Assembly: GCF_030161415.1 (NCBI RefSeq)
Contig: NZ_BSSU01000001.1
Location: 1-64,000 of the forward strand
Reading direction: 5' to 3'
DNA: 64,000 nt
DNA from: Thalassotalea eurytherma
Lineage (GTDB): Bacteria > Pseudomonadota > Gammaproteobacteria > Enterobacterales > Alteromonadaceae
The stretch's first letter is position 1, and each line of letters begins with the position of its first letter. The notes beneath the pieces were generated by a model. That model made no database searches and was not told where the DNA came from. It saw only the letters and a program-made list of their open reading frames with translations. The translations under genes and the position numbers were made by a program. Positions 1-10,361 of this stretch are shown piece after piece.

Positions 1-320
1 CGTTTAGTTTCACTATCGTTAACTAAACTTATCAAAACCGACCTTATGTCTCCTTGATGCGGTCTAACAAGTATTTCCTACACTTACTCTCTTTAGGTTA
101 CCCCGAAGAAGTGGAGCGCATTTTAGAGTTTTTACGGCTTGCGTCAACACTTATTTGTAAATAAATGACTGTTCGGCTATTTATCCGACAAAATGTTCCT
201 TATTCCACCGGTTTGACGATATTTTCTCTTGTTTAGTGCCAAGAACATATCATGCGCTCTACCCTATAAGCTTTTTAAGGTAGTATTAATGAAAGTAAAG
301 TTTGAATAATCAGAGGAAAT
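1..320. other. Gene-free left edge with rRNA-type promoter
   Basis: There is no convincing reading frame here. The minus strand carries a strong promoter at 120-147 whose transcript leaves the window through base 1. Its leader contains an 8-bp inverted repeat at 2-9 and 21-28 (gtttagtt / aactaaac). The right part is the 5' region of the gamma-carbonic anhydrase gene. Inference: an rRNA operon probably begins just outside the left edge, because yrdA-aroE-tsaC clusters often flank rrn operons in gammaproteobacteria. Confidence 0.6.
120..147 (-). promoter_or_regulatory. rRNA P1-like sigma70 promoter
   Basis: On the minus strand, TTGACG (142-147) is separated by 16 bases from TAAAAT (120-125). 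A GC-rich GCGC discriminator follows at once. The region upstream of the -35 (about 148-172) is AT-rich and resembles an UP element. A near-consensus core, 16-bp spacer, GC discriminator and UP-like tract are the usual signature of stringently controlled, growth-rate-regulated rRNA promoters. The transcribed gene is outside the window, so its identity is inferred. Confidence 0.7.
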
Positions 321-857
321 ATGGAAAGTAACATTCGTTCTTATAAAGGTATCGCTCCCAAAATCGGTAATTCTACTTATATTGATAGTAGTGCTGTCGT
401 TATTGGTGACATCACTATTGGCGATGACGTTGGTGTTTGGCCCTTGGTGGCTATGCGTGGTGATGTTAACCATATTGTGATTGGCAATAGAACCAATGTT
501 CAAGACGGTACGGTGTTACACGTTACCCATAAAAACAAAGCAAACCCAGACGGTTACCCATTGATTATTGGTAATGATGTGACCATTGGCCATAAATGTA
601 TGCTGCATGGTTGTACATTAGGAGACCGAATATTAGTTGGTATGGGTGCGATTATTATGGACGGTGCCATTGTACAAGACGATGTGCTTATTGGTGCCGG
701 AACGCTAGTGCCACCGAATAAACTACTTGAAAGTGGTTTTCTATATGTTGGCAACCCAATGAAAAAAGCTCGCCCACTCAAGCCAGAAGAACAAGCCTTT
801 TTATTAAAATCTGCCGATAATTACGTGAATATGAAAAACGATTATTTAGGACTGTAG
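321..857 (+). CDS. Gamma-class carbonic anhydrase family protein (YrdA-like)
   Basis: A 178-residue left-handed beta-helix protein built from hexapeptide repeats, for example IGDITIGDDV (28-37) and IIGNDVTIG (82-90). Histidines in VLHVTH (about 65-70), GHK (91) and MLHGC (96) sit where gamma-class carbonic anhydrases and YrdA/CaiE-type proteins bind zinc. The length matches YrdA. The ATG is preceded by a good AGAGGA ribosome site. It lies divergent to the putative rRNA promoter and convergent with yrdB-aroE, as in many relatives. The family is clear. Whether it catalyses CO2 hydration cannot be told from sequence, since several YrdA-type proteins show no measured activity. Confidence 0.9.
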   Translation: MESNIRSYKGIAPKIGNSTYIDSSAVVIGDITIGDDVGVWPLVAMRGDVNHIVIGNRTNVQDGTVLHVTHKNKANPDGYPLIIGNDVTIGHKCMLHGCTLGDRILVGMGAIIMDGAIVQDDVLIGAGTLVPPNKLLESGFLYVGNPMKKARPLKPEEQAFLLKSADNYVNMKNDYLGL

Positions 858-865
858 GTTTTGGA

Positions 866-1081
866 TTAAAGCGTAAGTTCTATAATACTATTATTATCTG
901 GCTCGTTATCTTCGAGCCAGTCTTCTACCGCCATTTCAATATCAAACTTCAAAGCATCACTATACGCAGACTGTTTGGTTGTCACGACAATATCAATACG
1001 CTGCCCGCTCAATAACCCCGATAAACGCCAATATTTGCCATCGTACGACAAGTCATCATTTAACAGTATTGCTTGGTTCAT
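866..1081 (-). CDS. DUF1488 family protein (YrdB-like)
   Basis: A 71-residue acidic protein of the DUF1488/YrdB type with no signal peptide or membrane segment. Its start overlaps the aroE stop (ATGA-type overlap at 1078-1081), so it is translationally coupled downstream of aroE, exactly as yrdB follows aroE in E. coli. Its stop lies only 9 bases from the convergent carbonic-anhydrase gene. The function of the family is unknown. Confidence 0.85.
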   Translation of the reverse strand: MNQAILLNDDLSYDGKYWRLSGLLSGQRIDIVVTTKQSAYSDALKFDIEMAVEDWLEDNEPDNNSIIELTL

Positions 1082-1890
1082 AATGACATTTGCTCTCTTA
1101 ATTGGCTAATAACGCCATCAGTGCTTGGTTTTACACCTCGCCAAATATAAAAGCTTTGAGCCGCTTGCTCAACTAACATGCCTAACCCATCGATTAACTG
1201 TTTACTCCCTGAGTTTTTCGCAAAAGTTAGAAATGGCGTTAACGCTTTACCATAAGTCATGTCATAACAAATCGTCTGTTCATGGAAAATATTAGATGGG
1301 ATATTTAGGCTTTGCCCGTTTAAGCCAGCAGAAGTAGCATTTATGACAATATCGGCTTGGATGTCAGCCAGTTCTTCAAGTCGACATGCGCTAACTTGAT
1401 CAGGATAGAGTTCAGCAATACTTTGCGCTTTCTCAACGGATCTATTTGCGATGGTAAGTTTAGCTGGTTGCTCTGCTAGCATAGCACTTACAACACCTTT
1501 AGAAGCGCCGCCAGCACCAAGTAGCACGATTGATTTACCCGACAACTCAACATTATGGTTGATGAGGTCATTGACCAAACCGACGCCGTCAGTATTATCA
1601 CCGTATATAGCGCCATCTTTGAATATAAGCGTATTTACTGCGCCTGCTTTTGCTGCAAACTCGCTAAGCTCATCACACAATTCAAAAGCTTGCTCTTTAA
1701 AAGGCGCTGTAACATTAATGCCTTTTACACCTGATGAGATAAAGTTTTCGATTGCTCCCTTAAAGTCATCAACAGCAATGAGTTCTTTACTATACATCAT
1801 ATTCTGCTGCGTTTCTTGTGCGAACAGCCCATGAATAACAGGTGATTTTGATTGTGCAATGGGGTTACCAACGACTAAGTACTTATCCAT
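1078..1890 (-). CDS. aroE: Shikimate dehydrogenase (NADP+)
   Basis: Reduces 3-dehydroshikimate to shikimate in aromatic amino-acid synthesis, in the cytoplasm. At 270 residues it has the usual AroE length. Visible motifs are the substrate-binding SKS at 14-16, NVTAPFK (59-65) with catalytic Lys65, NTDG (99-102) with catalytic Asp101, and the Rossmann GAGGASKG near 125-132. The NRS after the second strand fits NADP preference. It overlaps yrdB by 4 bases and forms a two-gene operon separated from ompW by a terminator. Confidence 0.97.
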   Translation of the reverse strand: MDKYLVVGNPIAQSKSPVIHGLFAQETQQNMMYSKELIAVDDFKGAIENFISSGVKGINVTAPFKEQAFELCDELSEFAAKAGAVNTLIFKDGAIYGDNTDGVGLVNDLINHNVELSGKSIVLLGAGGASKGVVSAMLAEQPAKLTIANRSVEKAQSIAELYPDQVSACRLEELADIQADIVINATSAGLNGQSLNIPSNIFHEQTICYDMTYGKALTPFLTFAKNSGSKQLIDGLGMLVEQAAQSFYIWRGVKPSTDGVISQLREQMSL

Positions 1891-1943
1891 ATATTTAAGT
1901 GAGCATAAAGACTAAAGCACCAAGCTTAATGAATATCGCAGAC

Positions 1944-1973
1944 AAAAAAAAGCAGCAATAACAAATGCTGCTT
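1944..1973 (-). terminator. Rho-independent terminator of ompW
   Basis: A 7-bp stem AGCAGCA / TGCTGCT (1951-1957 with 1966-1972) has a run of seven T on the minus strand at 1944-1950. It lies 28 bp beyond the ompW stop and before the aroE start. Confidence 0.85.
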
Positions 1974-2000
1974 TTCTTCATTATATTTTTAAGGTCTTAC

Positions 2001-2696
2001 TTAAAACTTATAACCAACTTGTAATGAATAAACCATAGGGTCAATGTCTACATCAACATAACCTGGTACCGTGCCACCTAATGCTTGAAATTTTGCCGTC
2101 GTATCGATGTCGATGTAACGAGCTGAAGCATTAATAGACCAGTTTTCATTGAAGTAGTAATCAACACCAATCTGTGCACTTAAACCCCATGAATTGGTTA
2201 AGTTTAAATCACTTAAGTTTAGTGGAGAATCTGGACCTTCCATCGCCGGGTTAAAGTCGTCTTCAAAGAAGAAGGTATAGTTAATACCTGCACCAACATA
2301 AGGCTTAAAGTTTGAATTTGTATCGAAGTAATACAATGCACTTACTGTTGGTGGTAAATGTTTTGTTTCACCTAAGTTTGTTTTTGTACCATCACCTAAA
2401 TTTACGGTAATGTCATGTGAAAATGGCGTAGCTGCTAATACTTCAACCGCCCAGTTTGAATCTAGGAAGTAAACAAAGTTTAAACTTACTTGTGTATCAT
2501 CTTCTACAGACGCCATTAAGTTACCTAAACCGATATCAACTGGCGCGCCACCTGCTAAGATTGTGAATTCAGCGCTGTCAGGTTGAACGTTAACTAAACC
2601 ACCACGTAAAACCATATCGCCAGCTTGGTAACCACCAGCAAAAGCTGATAAAGAAAGTGAAGATAAAACTGCTACTGCTAATAGATTCTTTTTCAT
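2001..2696 (-). CDS. ompW: OmpW-family outer membrane protein
   Basis: A 231-residue protein with a signal peptide (MKKN, then a hydrophobic core, cleavage near SAFA-GG at 20-22) and alternating beta strands. The C-terminal Tyr-Lys-Phe is recognised by the outer-membrane assembly machinery. The N-terminal GDMVLRGGLVNV and the later YYFDTNSNFKPYVGAGINYTFF segment are characteristic of the eight-stranded OmpW barrel, thought to pass small hydrophobic molecules. It is monocistronic, with its own terminator. Two FNR-like palindromes in the upstream gap suggest anaerobic control, as known for E. coli ompW. Confidence 0.92.
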   Translation of the reverse strand: MKKNLLAVAVLSSLSLSAFAGGYQAGDMVLRGGLVNVQPDSAEFTILAGGAPVDIGLGNLMASVEDDTQVSLNFVYFLDSNWAVEVLAATPFSHDITVNLGDGTKTNLGETKHLPPTVSALYYFDTNSNFKPYVGAGINYTFFFEDDFNPAMEGPDSPLNLSDLNLTNSWGLSAQIGVDYYFNENWSINASARYIDIDTTAKFQALGGTVPGYVDVDIDPMVYSLQVGYKF

Positions 2697-3003
2697 GAGA
2701 GTGCTTCCTAATAAGTAATTGCGTGTATTGTAATGACTAATTCAGGTACAAAACTTGATTTACCTCAAAAAAGAAAATGTTAAAAACATGTCAAAGTGTA
2801 AACAGCGCTAAAGCATGATCTACATCAACAAAAACCAGTGAACTTTTTTAAGAATCGCTTGAAAGCACGCTAATAGCTTGAATTAACGGTGAACTTTTCA
2901 CCAAGCTTTTCGTTTCAAACACCTCAAAATTAAAAAACGCCCACATCTTCTCAGATATGAGCGTTACACTTAGCAATATTACTTACAAAGCTATTTTAAA
3001 GTG
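2697..3003. promoter_or_regulatory. ompW upstream region with two FNR-like boxes
   Basis: This 307-base gap has no gene. It holds the hemF terminator on its right side and the ompW control region on its left. Two sequences match the FNR/EtrA box TTGAT-N4-ATCAA closely: 2755-2768 (TTGATTTACCTCAA, one mismatch) and 2815-2828 (ATGATCTACATCAA, one mismatch). They lie about 60 and 120 bases upstream of the ompW start. Regulation by FNR is inferred from the match and from known ompW biology. Confidence 0.55.
2930..2967 (-). terminator. Probable terminator of hemF
   Basis: A stem-loop with outer arms AACGC / GCGTT (2936-2940 and 2963-2967) and inner ATCT / AGAT is followed on the minus strand by a T-rich run (2931-2937). 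It lies about 37 bp past the hemF stop. Confidence 0.65.
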
Positions 3004-4460
<1,457 letters not shown>

Positions 4461-4548
4461 TAAGGTTTACATCATCTTTTTGCTGAAAAGTGCTAATTAT
4501 ATCCCTTTGTGATCCTATCTCCAGAAAATTAACAATTTTTATTCTTGG

Positions 4549-6180
4549 TTAACTCGCTTGCGCAGGTAAATTCCTGACCTTTTCTCTTAAAATAAACTTT
4601 TGTACTTTACCGGTAGAAGTTTTTGGTAACGCTGAAAAAATAATTGTTTTAGGACACTTAAAATGCGCTATATGTTGACGACAAAACGCAATGATCTCTT
4701 CTGACGTCGCCTGCTCTCCAGGCTTCAAGGTCACAAAAGCACAAGGTGTCTCACCCCACTTTTCATCCTCTTTTGCAACCACTGCAGCTTCAAGTATTTT
4801 AGGATGATTAAATAATAAGCCCTCAACCTCAACCGACGATATATTCTCGCCACCCGAAATAATAATGTCTTTAGAGCGATCACGTATTTCAATATAACCA
4901 TCGGGGTGTTTAACCGCTAAATCACCCGAATGAAACCACCCATGTTTAAACGCTTCTTCTGTTGCCGTTGGGTTTTTCAAATAACCTTTCATCGTCGTAT
5001 TACCGCGAAACATAATTTCACCGATGGTTTGCGCATCGTTTGGAACCGGCTTCATGGTTTCTGGGGCAAGCACATCGACATGTTCTTGTGTCGGATATTT
5101 AACGCCTTGTCTTGCCTTTAATGCGGCACGTTCATCTTCATCTTTATCTGCCCATTCAGGCTTCCACTGACTAACGACACAAGGACCATAAACCTCTGTT
5201 AGCCCATAAGATTGCGTAATATCAAATCCTAAAGATTCCATGCCTTTAATTACTGCTGCTGGTGGTGGCGCACCGGCTGTCATTGCTTTAATATTTTTAG
5301 GAATATTGAGTTTCAATTCCGCAGGAGCATTTAGAATCATATTCAACACAATGGGCGCACCACAAAAATGTGTAACACCATTATTGATGAAAGACTCAAC
5401 AATCGCTTGTGGCTCGACATGACGCAAACAAACATGTGTTCCTCCAGCTGCGGTAATTGTCCATGGAAAACACCAACCATTGCAGTGAAACATTGGCAAT
5501 GTCCACAAATACACAGCGTGCTCACCTAGAGGCCAAATTAATGTGTTTCCAATGGCATTTAGATAAGCACCTCGATGACTATAAACTACCCCCTTCGGGT
5601 TACCTGTTGTGCCTGATGTATAGTTCAATGACAGCGCCTGCCATTCATCAGTAATAAATGTATCGGTATAGTGTGGATTACCCTCGGCGAGTAGTAGTTC
5701 ATAGCTAACACTGCCAATCGTTTGACCACAACCAAGATCATCAATATCGATAACCAGCGGGTTACGACTCGATAATGACAAAGCTTGCTGCATAACCTCT
5801 GAATATTCTGTATCAACAAACAAAACATCACATTCACCATGATCGAGAATAAACGCTAACGCAGGTGCATCAAGTCGCGTATTTAATGCATTTAATACAG
5901 CACCTGTCATTGGCACAGCAAAATGTGCTTCTAAAAACGCAGGAATATTGGCAGCCATAACCGACACGGTATTGCCTTCTTTTACGCCTCGAGCAATAAG
6001 CGCAGATGCTAGACGGTTCACATTTTCAACGTATGTTTGATAACTGATGTGATTGTTACCATGAATGATTGCGGTACGCTCAGGAAAAACTTGCGCTGTT
6101 CGTTGTAAAAAATTAACGGGTGATAATGGCGTATGGTTGGCGTAAACCTGATCCAAACCTTGTTGATAGATATTATTCAT
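4549..6180 (-). CDS. AMP-binding acyl-CoA ligase
   Basis: An adenylate-forming acyl-CoA ligase of 543 residues from the chosen start. Motifs are the phosphate-binding YTSGTTGNPKGVVYSHRG, the aromatic-rich MFHCNGWCFPW, YGLTEVYGP, the hinge HSGDLAVKHPDGYIEIRDRSKDIIISGGENIS, and PKTSTGKVQKF with the catalytic lysine. The overall pattern resembles medium-chain / methylmercaptopropionate-type (DmdB-like) ligases, but the substrate cannot be fixed from sequence. I chose the ATG at 6180, which has an AAGGTGG site, over the in-frame GTG at 6228, which has no ribosome site. No beta-oxidation gene is adjacent. Confidence 0.88.
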   Translation of the reverse strand: MNNIYQQGLDQVYANHTPLSPVNFLQRTAQVFPERTAIIHGNNHISYQTYVENVNRLASALIARGVKEGNTVSVMAANIPAFLEAHFAVPMTGAVLNALNTRLDAPALAFILDHGECDVLFVDTEYSEVMQQALSLSSRNPLVIDIDDLGCGQTIGSVSYELLLAEGNPHYTDTFITDEWQALSLNYTSGTTGNPKGVVYSHRGAYLNAIGNTLIWPLGEHAVYLWTLPMFHCNGWCFPWTITAAGGTHVCLRHVEPQAIVESFINNGVTHFCGAPIVLNMILNAPAELKLNIPKNIKAMTAGAPPPAAVIKGMESLGFDITQSYGLTEVYGPCVVSQWKPEWADKDEDERAALKARQGVKYPTQEHVDVLAPETMKPVPNDAQTIGEIMFRGNTTMKGYLKNPTATEEAFKHGWFHSGDLAVKHPDGYIEIRDRSKDIIISGGENISSVEVEGLLFNHPKILEAAVVAKEDEKWGETPCAFVTLKPGEQATSEEIIAFCRQHIAHFKCPKTIIFSALPKTSTGKVQKFILREKVRNLPAQAS

Positions 6181-6321
6181 CACTTCCACCTTGACTAAAA
6201 AATCGACACCCTTTGATTCTATTGTCACGCGAATAAATAGCTATAGTGCTTTGGTCTAATATGGATACTGTTATCTCAAGGTCAATGAGCTGTTGAAGTT
6301 TCGTTCAGAAAGAAAGATAGG

Positions 6322-6327
6322 TATAAT
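6322..6327 (+). promoter_or_regulatory. Possible purE -10 element
   Basis: A perfect TATAAT lies about 60 bases before purE in the 161-base divergent gap. The matching -35 position (6299-6304, tttcgt) is poor, and I see no clear PurR palindrome. Confidence 0.35.
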
Positions 6328-6389
6328 AACCGCCAATTCATTCTGCCCTCTTGCAGTTTATTTAAAATTAATAAAAAGGCATCTATATC

Positions 6390-6872
6390 ATGACAGTTGG
6401 TATCATCATGGGGTCTAAGTCGGATTGGCCGACAATGACACACGCAGCGCAAATGTTAGATTCACTTGGTGTGAAATACGAAACAAAAGTTGTATCAGCA
6501 CACAGAACGCCACACTTACTTGCTGATTATGCAGAATCAGCGAAAGATCGTGGTATTAAAGTGATTATCGCGGGTGCCGGTGGTGCAGCCCACCTACCAG
6601 GCATGGCAGCTGCTTTTACTAGCTTACCTGTTTTAGGTGTACCAGTGCAGTCTAAAGCATTAAGTGGTCAAGATTCATTACTTTCTATCGTGCAAATGCC
6701 AAAAGGTATTGCCGTAGGTACATTAGCGATAGGGAATGCCGGCGCAGCAAATGCTGGTTTGTTAGCGGCACAAATTTTAGCAACGCATGATGAAACCATT
6801 ATGGCTAATGTTGAGAAGTTCCGCGCTGAACAAACACAAACTATTTTAGATAATCCTGATCCTGCTGAATAA
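6390..6872 (+). CDS. purE: N5-carboxyaminoimidazole ribonucleotide mutase
   Basis: Interconverts N5-CAIR and CAIR in purine synthesis. This 160-residue class I PurE shows GSKSDWPTM near the N-terminus, SAHRTPH with the catalytic histidine, and [12 protein letters not shown]. Only 4 bases separate its stop from purK, so the pair is an operon and probably translationally coupled. Confidence 0.97.
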   Translation: MTVGIIMGSKSDWPTMTHAAQMLDSLGVKYETKVVSAHRTPHLLADYAESAKDRGIKVIIAGAGGAAHLPGMAAAFTSLPVLGVPVQSKALSGQDSLLSIVQMPKGIAVGTLAIGNAGAANAGLLAAQILATHDETIMANVEKFRAEQTQTILDNPDPAE

Positions 6873-6876
6873 CACT

Positions 6877-8022
6877 ATGAAAAAAGTTCTTGTATTAGGT
6901 GCTGGCCAACTGGCTCGCATGATGGCACTAGCAAGTAAGCCTTTAAATATCGACGTTAGAGCCTATGATGTTGGTTCTGATAAAGTCGTCGATCCATTAG
7001 TCAACAGTTTAGTTTACGGTGACTTGAACGACGGCATTGAATTTTCTGACGTGATTACCGCAGAATTCGAACATATCAGCCACGATGTGTTAGCCACTTG
7101 TGAAGCATCAGGAAAACTATTCCCATCTAGTCAGGCGATAAAAACCGGTGGCGATCGTCGCCTAGAAAAGGCATTGCTAGAAGCTGCTGACGTAGCCAAT
7201 GCTCCTCATAAAATAATCCATACTAAAGCTGATTTTGATGAAGCTTTAGCGTCATTATCTTTACCGCTTATTTTAAAAAGTGCTCTTGCTGGATATGACG
7301 GTAAAGGCCAATGGCGTTTAAAAGACCTTAACGACAGCGATGCTATCTGGGCAGATATTCAGTCATTCTTTGACGGTGCACAGGGTGCTGAACGACAAGG
7401 CGTTATTGCAGAGCAAATGATTCCATTTGATCGTGAGGTTTCACTGGTTGGTGTGCGCAATAAGCAAGGTGATACTTTCGCTTACCCGCTGACTGAAAAT
7501 CATCACAGTAATGGGGTGTTAAGCGTTTCATTAGCTGTTAATGAAAAACAAGAATTGCAAGCACAAGCATCAGAAGCATTTGATAGAATCGCAGGTGCGC
7601 TTAATTACGTTGGCGTATTAGCAATTGAGTTTTTCCAAGTGGGTGACAAATTGCTTGTTAACGAAATTGCGCCGCGTGTCCACAACTCAGGTCATTGGAC
7701 TCAGCAAGGAAGTGATACTTGTCAGTTTGAGAACCACATTAGAGCAGTGGCCGATTTACCATTGGGCTCAACACATCTCATTCGTCCTTCGGCGATGATT
7801 AATATATTAGGTCCAGATCACGTAGACGATGCCGTCTTTAACGTGCCATCAGTTGCTATGCATTGGTATGGCAAAACAAAACGCCCTGGTCGAAAAATGG
7901 GACACATCAATGTTTGTGGTGATACTAAACCACAACTGTTAGAGCGACTAAATGAGTTAGCTAACCTATTACCTGAAAACGATTTTCCTGAAGTAGCCCA
8001 ATACATTAGGCAACTTAAGTAA
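6877..8022 (+). CDS. purK: N5-carboxyaminoimidazole ribonucleotide synthase
   Basis: The ATP-grasp enzyme that makes N5-CAIR from AIR, bicarbonate and ATP, supplying PurE. It is 381 residues. Visible are the N-terminal VLGAGQLARMM, the ATP-binding LPLILKSALAGYDGKGQW, EQMIPFDREVSLVGVR, and the metal-binding NEIAPRVHNSGHWT. It is the second gene of purEK and ends at a strong bidirectional terminator. Confidence 0.97.
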   Translation: MKKVLVLGAGQLARMMALASKPLNIDVRAYDVGSDKVVDPLVNSLVYGDLNDGIEFSDVITAEFEHISHDVLATCEASGKLFPSSQAIKTGGDRRLEKALLEAADVANAPHKIIHTKADFDEALASLSLPLILKSALAGYDGKGQWRLKDLNDSDAIWADIQSFFDGAQGAERQGVIAEQMIPFDREVSLVGVRNKQGDTFAYPLTENHHSNGVLSVSLAVNEKQELQAQASEAFDRIAGALNYVGVLAIEFFQVGDKLLVNEIAPRVHNSGHWTQQGSDTCQFENHIRAVADLPLGSTHLIRPSAMINILGPDHVDDAVFNVPSVAMHWYGKTKRPGRKMGHINVCGDTKPQLLERLNELANLLPENDFPEVAQYIRQLK

Positions 8023-8040
8023 AAATCACATCACATAAAA

Positions 8041-8080
8041 AGGGCCAGAGTAAAAACCTTACTCTGGCCCTTTTTATTTT
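8041..8080. terminator. Bidirectional terminator between purK and yrdD
   Basis: A 13-bp stem AGGGCCAGAGTAA / TTACTCTGGCCCT (8041-8071) has T-rich tails on both strands (TTTTTATTTTT to the right; TTTTTATGTG on the minus strand). It serves the convergent purK and yrdD genes. Confidence 0.92.
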
Positions 8081-8088
8081 TGTTCAAT

Positions 8089-8661
8089 TTATTGTATTTG
8101 AAAATGACCGCATTTTTTATTGGCACATTGGAGCTTTTCACCACTTGCCATGTTTCGCTTCACAAGCAAACTAAATCCACACTCTTCACAAACGCCAGCA
8201 ACAGGCTGAAAATTAACGACAAACTTGCATTTGGGATAGCCATCACACGCATAGAATGTTTTACCGTAACGACTTTGCTTTTCATGTAACTGCCCTTTTT
8301 TACAACTCGGACAGTCGACTAACTGACTTTTGTCTTCTTCTGCGCCAGCATTGGGGTCTTCAATATGGTGACAAACAGGAAAATTACTACAGCCGATAAA
8401 CATGCCATATCGGCCTTGTTTAACCGCTAGTTCATGCCCGCATTCAGGGCAACTAGAACCCGATAAGATCTTATCTTCAACTTTTTGGTGTTCAACAATT
8501 GGGCGCGTATATTGACAGGTAGGATAAGAAACGCAGCCCCAAAAAGCACCGCTTTTTGAATGTTTAATCGCAAGCTCAGAACCACATTCTGGACACACTT
8601 CATATGCCTTTTCTAAGGCATGCTCATGACGTTCAAATAATGAATCATCGTGTTCAGACAT
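8089..8661 (-). CDS. Topoisomerase-type C4 zinc-finger protein (YrdD-like)
   Basis: A 190-residue protein made almost entirely of four C4 zinc ribbons of the topoisomerase I C-terminal type. They start at CPECGSELAIK (about 22), CPECGHELAVK (about 73), CPSCKKGQL (about 117) and CEECGFSLLVK (about 158), each followed by a second Cys pair. There is no topoisomerase catalytic domain. It is expected to bind nucleic acid. It heads away from smg-dprA on the same strand, matching the smg-yrdD-tsaC neighbourhood of E. coli. Confidence 0.9.
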   Translation of the reverse strand: MSEHDDSLFERHEHALEKAYEVCPECGSELAIKHSKSGAFWGCVSYPTCQYTRPIVEHQKVEDKILSGSSCPECGHELAVKQGRYGMFIGCSNFPVCHHIEDPNAGAEEDKSQLVDCPSCKKGQLHEKQSRYGKTFYACDGYPKCKFVVNFQPVAGVCEECGFSLLVKRNMASGEKLQCANKKCGHFQIQ

Positions 8662-8734
8662 AATTAACCAAATCTTGTTTGCATAAAGTTAGATAGGCTA
8701 ATTATGTCATAAATCACCAGTAAATGAATATGTC

Positions 8735-9214
8735 TTAATGTAATGGCCCTTCAGGCACTTCATCAAAAATCAAATCTTCTAATTGAGAATATGCTGATTC
8801 TTGACCCGGCACATTAAACAGCACCATTAAGATAACCCATTTTAAATCATCTAAGGCGAACTCTTTTGTATCAAGCTCCATGACACGATCAACAACCAAT
8901 TCTCGCGTCGTAAAATCAAGTACATTGATTTGTTCGAGAAATAGTAGAAAACCACGACACTCAGTATCTAATCGCTGCATTTCTTCAGCGGTATAAACAC
9001 GAACAGAATGATTACTAATTTTAGTTAGGCAAGGATAGGCTTCGGTATCTTGCAGAGCCGCAAGCTTCTCAAGCCATTTTAACGCTTTGTAGATCTCATC
9101 TTGGTGAAAACCAGCGCCCGTTAACTCATCTGTTAACGTGTCATTATCAACCATCACTTCCGATTCGGAATGAATATAGTTTTCAAAAAGGTACATTAGA
9201 ATGTCAAACATCAC
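8735..9214 (-). CDS. smg: Smg family protein (DUF494)
   Basis: A 159-residue protein matching Smg from the N-terminal [16 protein letters not shown] through the [20 protein letters not shown] block. The function is unknown. It shares one base with the dprA stop, the conserved dprA-smg pairing. Confidence 0.93.
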   Translation of the reverse strand: MMFDILMYLFENYIHSESEVMVDNDTLTDELTGAGFHQDEIYKALKWLEKLAALQDTEAYPCLTKISNHSVRVYTAEEMQRLDTECRGFLLFLEQINVLDFTTRELVVDRVMELDTKEFALDDLKWVILMVLFNVPGQESAYSQLEDLIFDEVPEGPLH

Positions 9215-10323
9215 TACCCCCTAGTTAACTTCAAGTAGCCTCCTGGTACAGCTGCTACCAGACCTCTAAGCTCAAGAACTGTAAGTCGACTTGTCACTTC
9301 CTCTATGGGAAGTTGCGTTCGAGAAACAACAACATCAATTGGTGTTATTTCATCTCCCACACTAGCTAACAATGAATCGATTAACAAGCCTCGATCGTTG
9401 GTTTTTTCACATTCATTTTTACCACTGTCATTTTCCGGCATTTTTAGTGCTGAAAAACTAAGTGCCACTTCATTAGTAATATCGGCAACCTCACTAACAA
9501 GTTTAGCACCTTGTTTAATTAGCGTATGACAACCTTCACTCATCTCATTGCGAATACTACCTGGAATCGCAAATACATCACGATTTTGTTCAAGTGCCAT
9601 GCGCGCGGTAATCAATGAACCGCTCTTGTTTTTGGCTTCAATAACCAAAACGCCAAGCGACATACCACTTATAATACGGTTGCGACGAGGAAAATGGCCT
9701 TGTTTCGCTACAGTTTTTGGTAAAAACTCACTGATAATAAGACCGCCTTTTTCAAGAATCTTATTCACTAATTGACGATGTCTTGCAGGGTAGACTAGAT
9801 CAATCCCTGTCGCCACTACCGCAATCGTTCTGCCAGTGCTAGATAAAGCACCTTGGTGAGCAGCAGCATCAATACCTAACGCTAAGCCACTAGTTACCGT
9901 TATGTTATTCGCCGCCAATGACCGAGCAAAGCTATTTGCAATCTCTTTTCCTGTCATTGAGCAAGATCTACTGCCAACAATTGCAATCTGTTCGCTCGTC
10001 AACAGGCGAGTGTTTCCTTTGGCAAACAATACAAACGGTGGATCATGAATCTCTTTAAGCAACGGGGGATAGCGATCATCGTCAAAATGAATAATATCGG
10101 CTTGTGCAGCATGCGCATTGGCAAGCACCTGTTCGATAAACAACCAGTTTGGATGATGTATTGCAGCTTTTTGTTTATCGGTAAGTGGCAACGCTGAGAG
10201 CGCCATTGGCTTTTCAAATAATGAGAAAAGCCCAAACTCTTCAACAAGGGCTAGTTTCTTTCGATGGCTAAGTCGCGGTATTAACTTTACCGCGAGCCAA
10301 TAATGGGTTGGTGATTTTGGCAT
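9214..10323 (-). CDS. dprA: DNA-processing protein DprA
   Basis: Binds single-stranded DNA entering during natural transformation and loads RecA. At 369 residues it has an N-terminal SAM-like region, the Rossmann-like DprA core with [30 protein letters not shown] and [10 protein letters not shown], and a C-terminal winged-helix region. It is the middle gene of the minus-strand set after the LysM protein. DprA is widespread and does not by itself prove competence. Confidence 0.96.
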   Translation of the reverse strand: MPKSPTHYWLAVKLIPRLSHRKKLALVEEFGLFSLFEKPMALSALPLTDKQKAAIHHPNWLFIEQVLANAHAAQADIIHFDDDRYPPLLKEIHDPPFVLFAKGNTRLLTSEQIAIVGSRSCSMTGKEIANSFARSLAANNITVTSGLALGIDAAAHQGALSSTGRTIAVVATGIDLVYPARHRQLVNKILEKGGLIISEFLPKTVAKQGHFPRRNRIISGMSLGVLVIEAKNKSGSLITARMALEQNRDVFAIPGSIRNEMSEGCHTLIKQGAKLVSEVADITNEVALSFSALKMPENDSGKNECEKTNDRGLLIDSLLASVGDEITPIDVVVSRTQLPIEEVTSRLTVLELRGLVAAVPGGYLKLTRG

Positions 10324-10361
10324 CTCTCCTCCATAAGAGCACGCCTTTAGTACATCCTAAT

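Noticed and set aside
264-503. Minus-strand open frame antisense to the carbonic anhydrase gene
   Set aside because: It is low-complexity Asn/Thr/Ile-rich translation of the opposite strand of a clear gene, with no ribosome site or family pattern.
6181-6228. N-terminal extension of the acyl-CoA ligase to a GTG at 6228
   Set aside because: No ribosome site upstream, whereas the ATG at 6180 has one and gives a family-like N-terminus.
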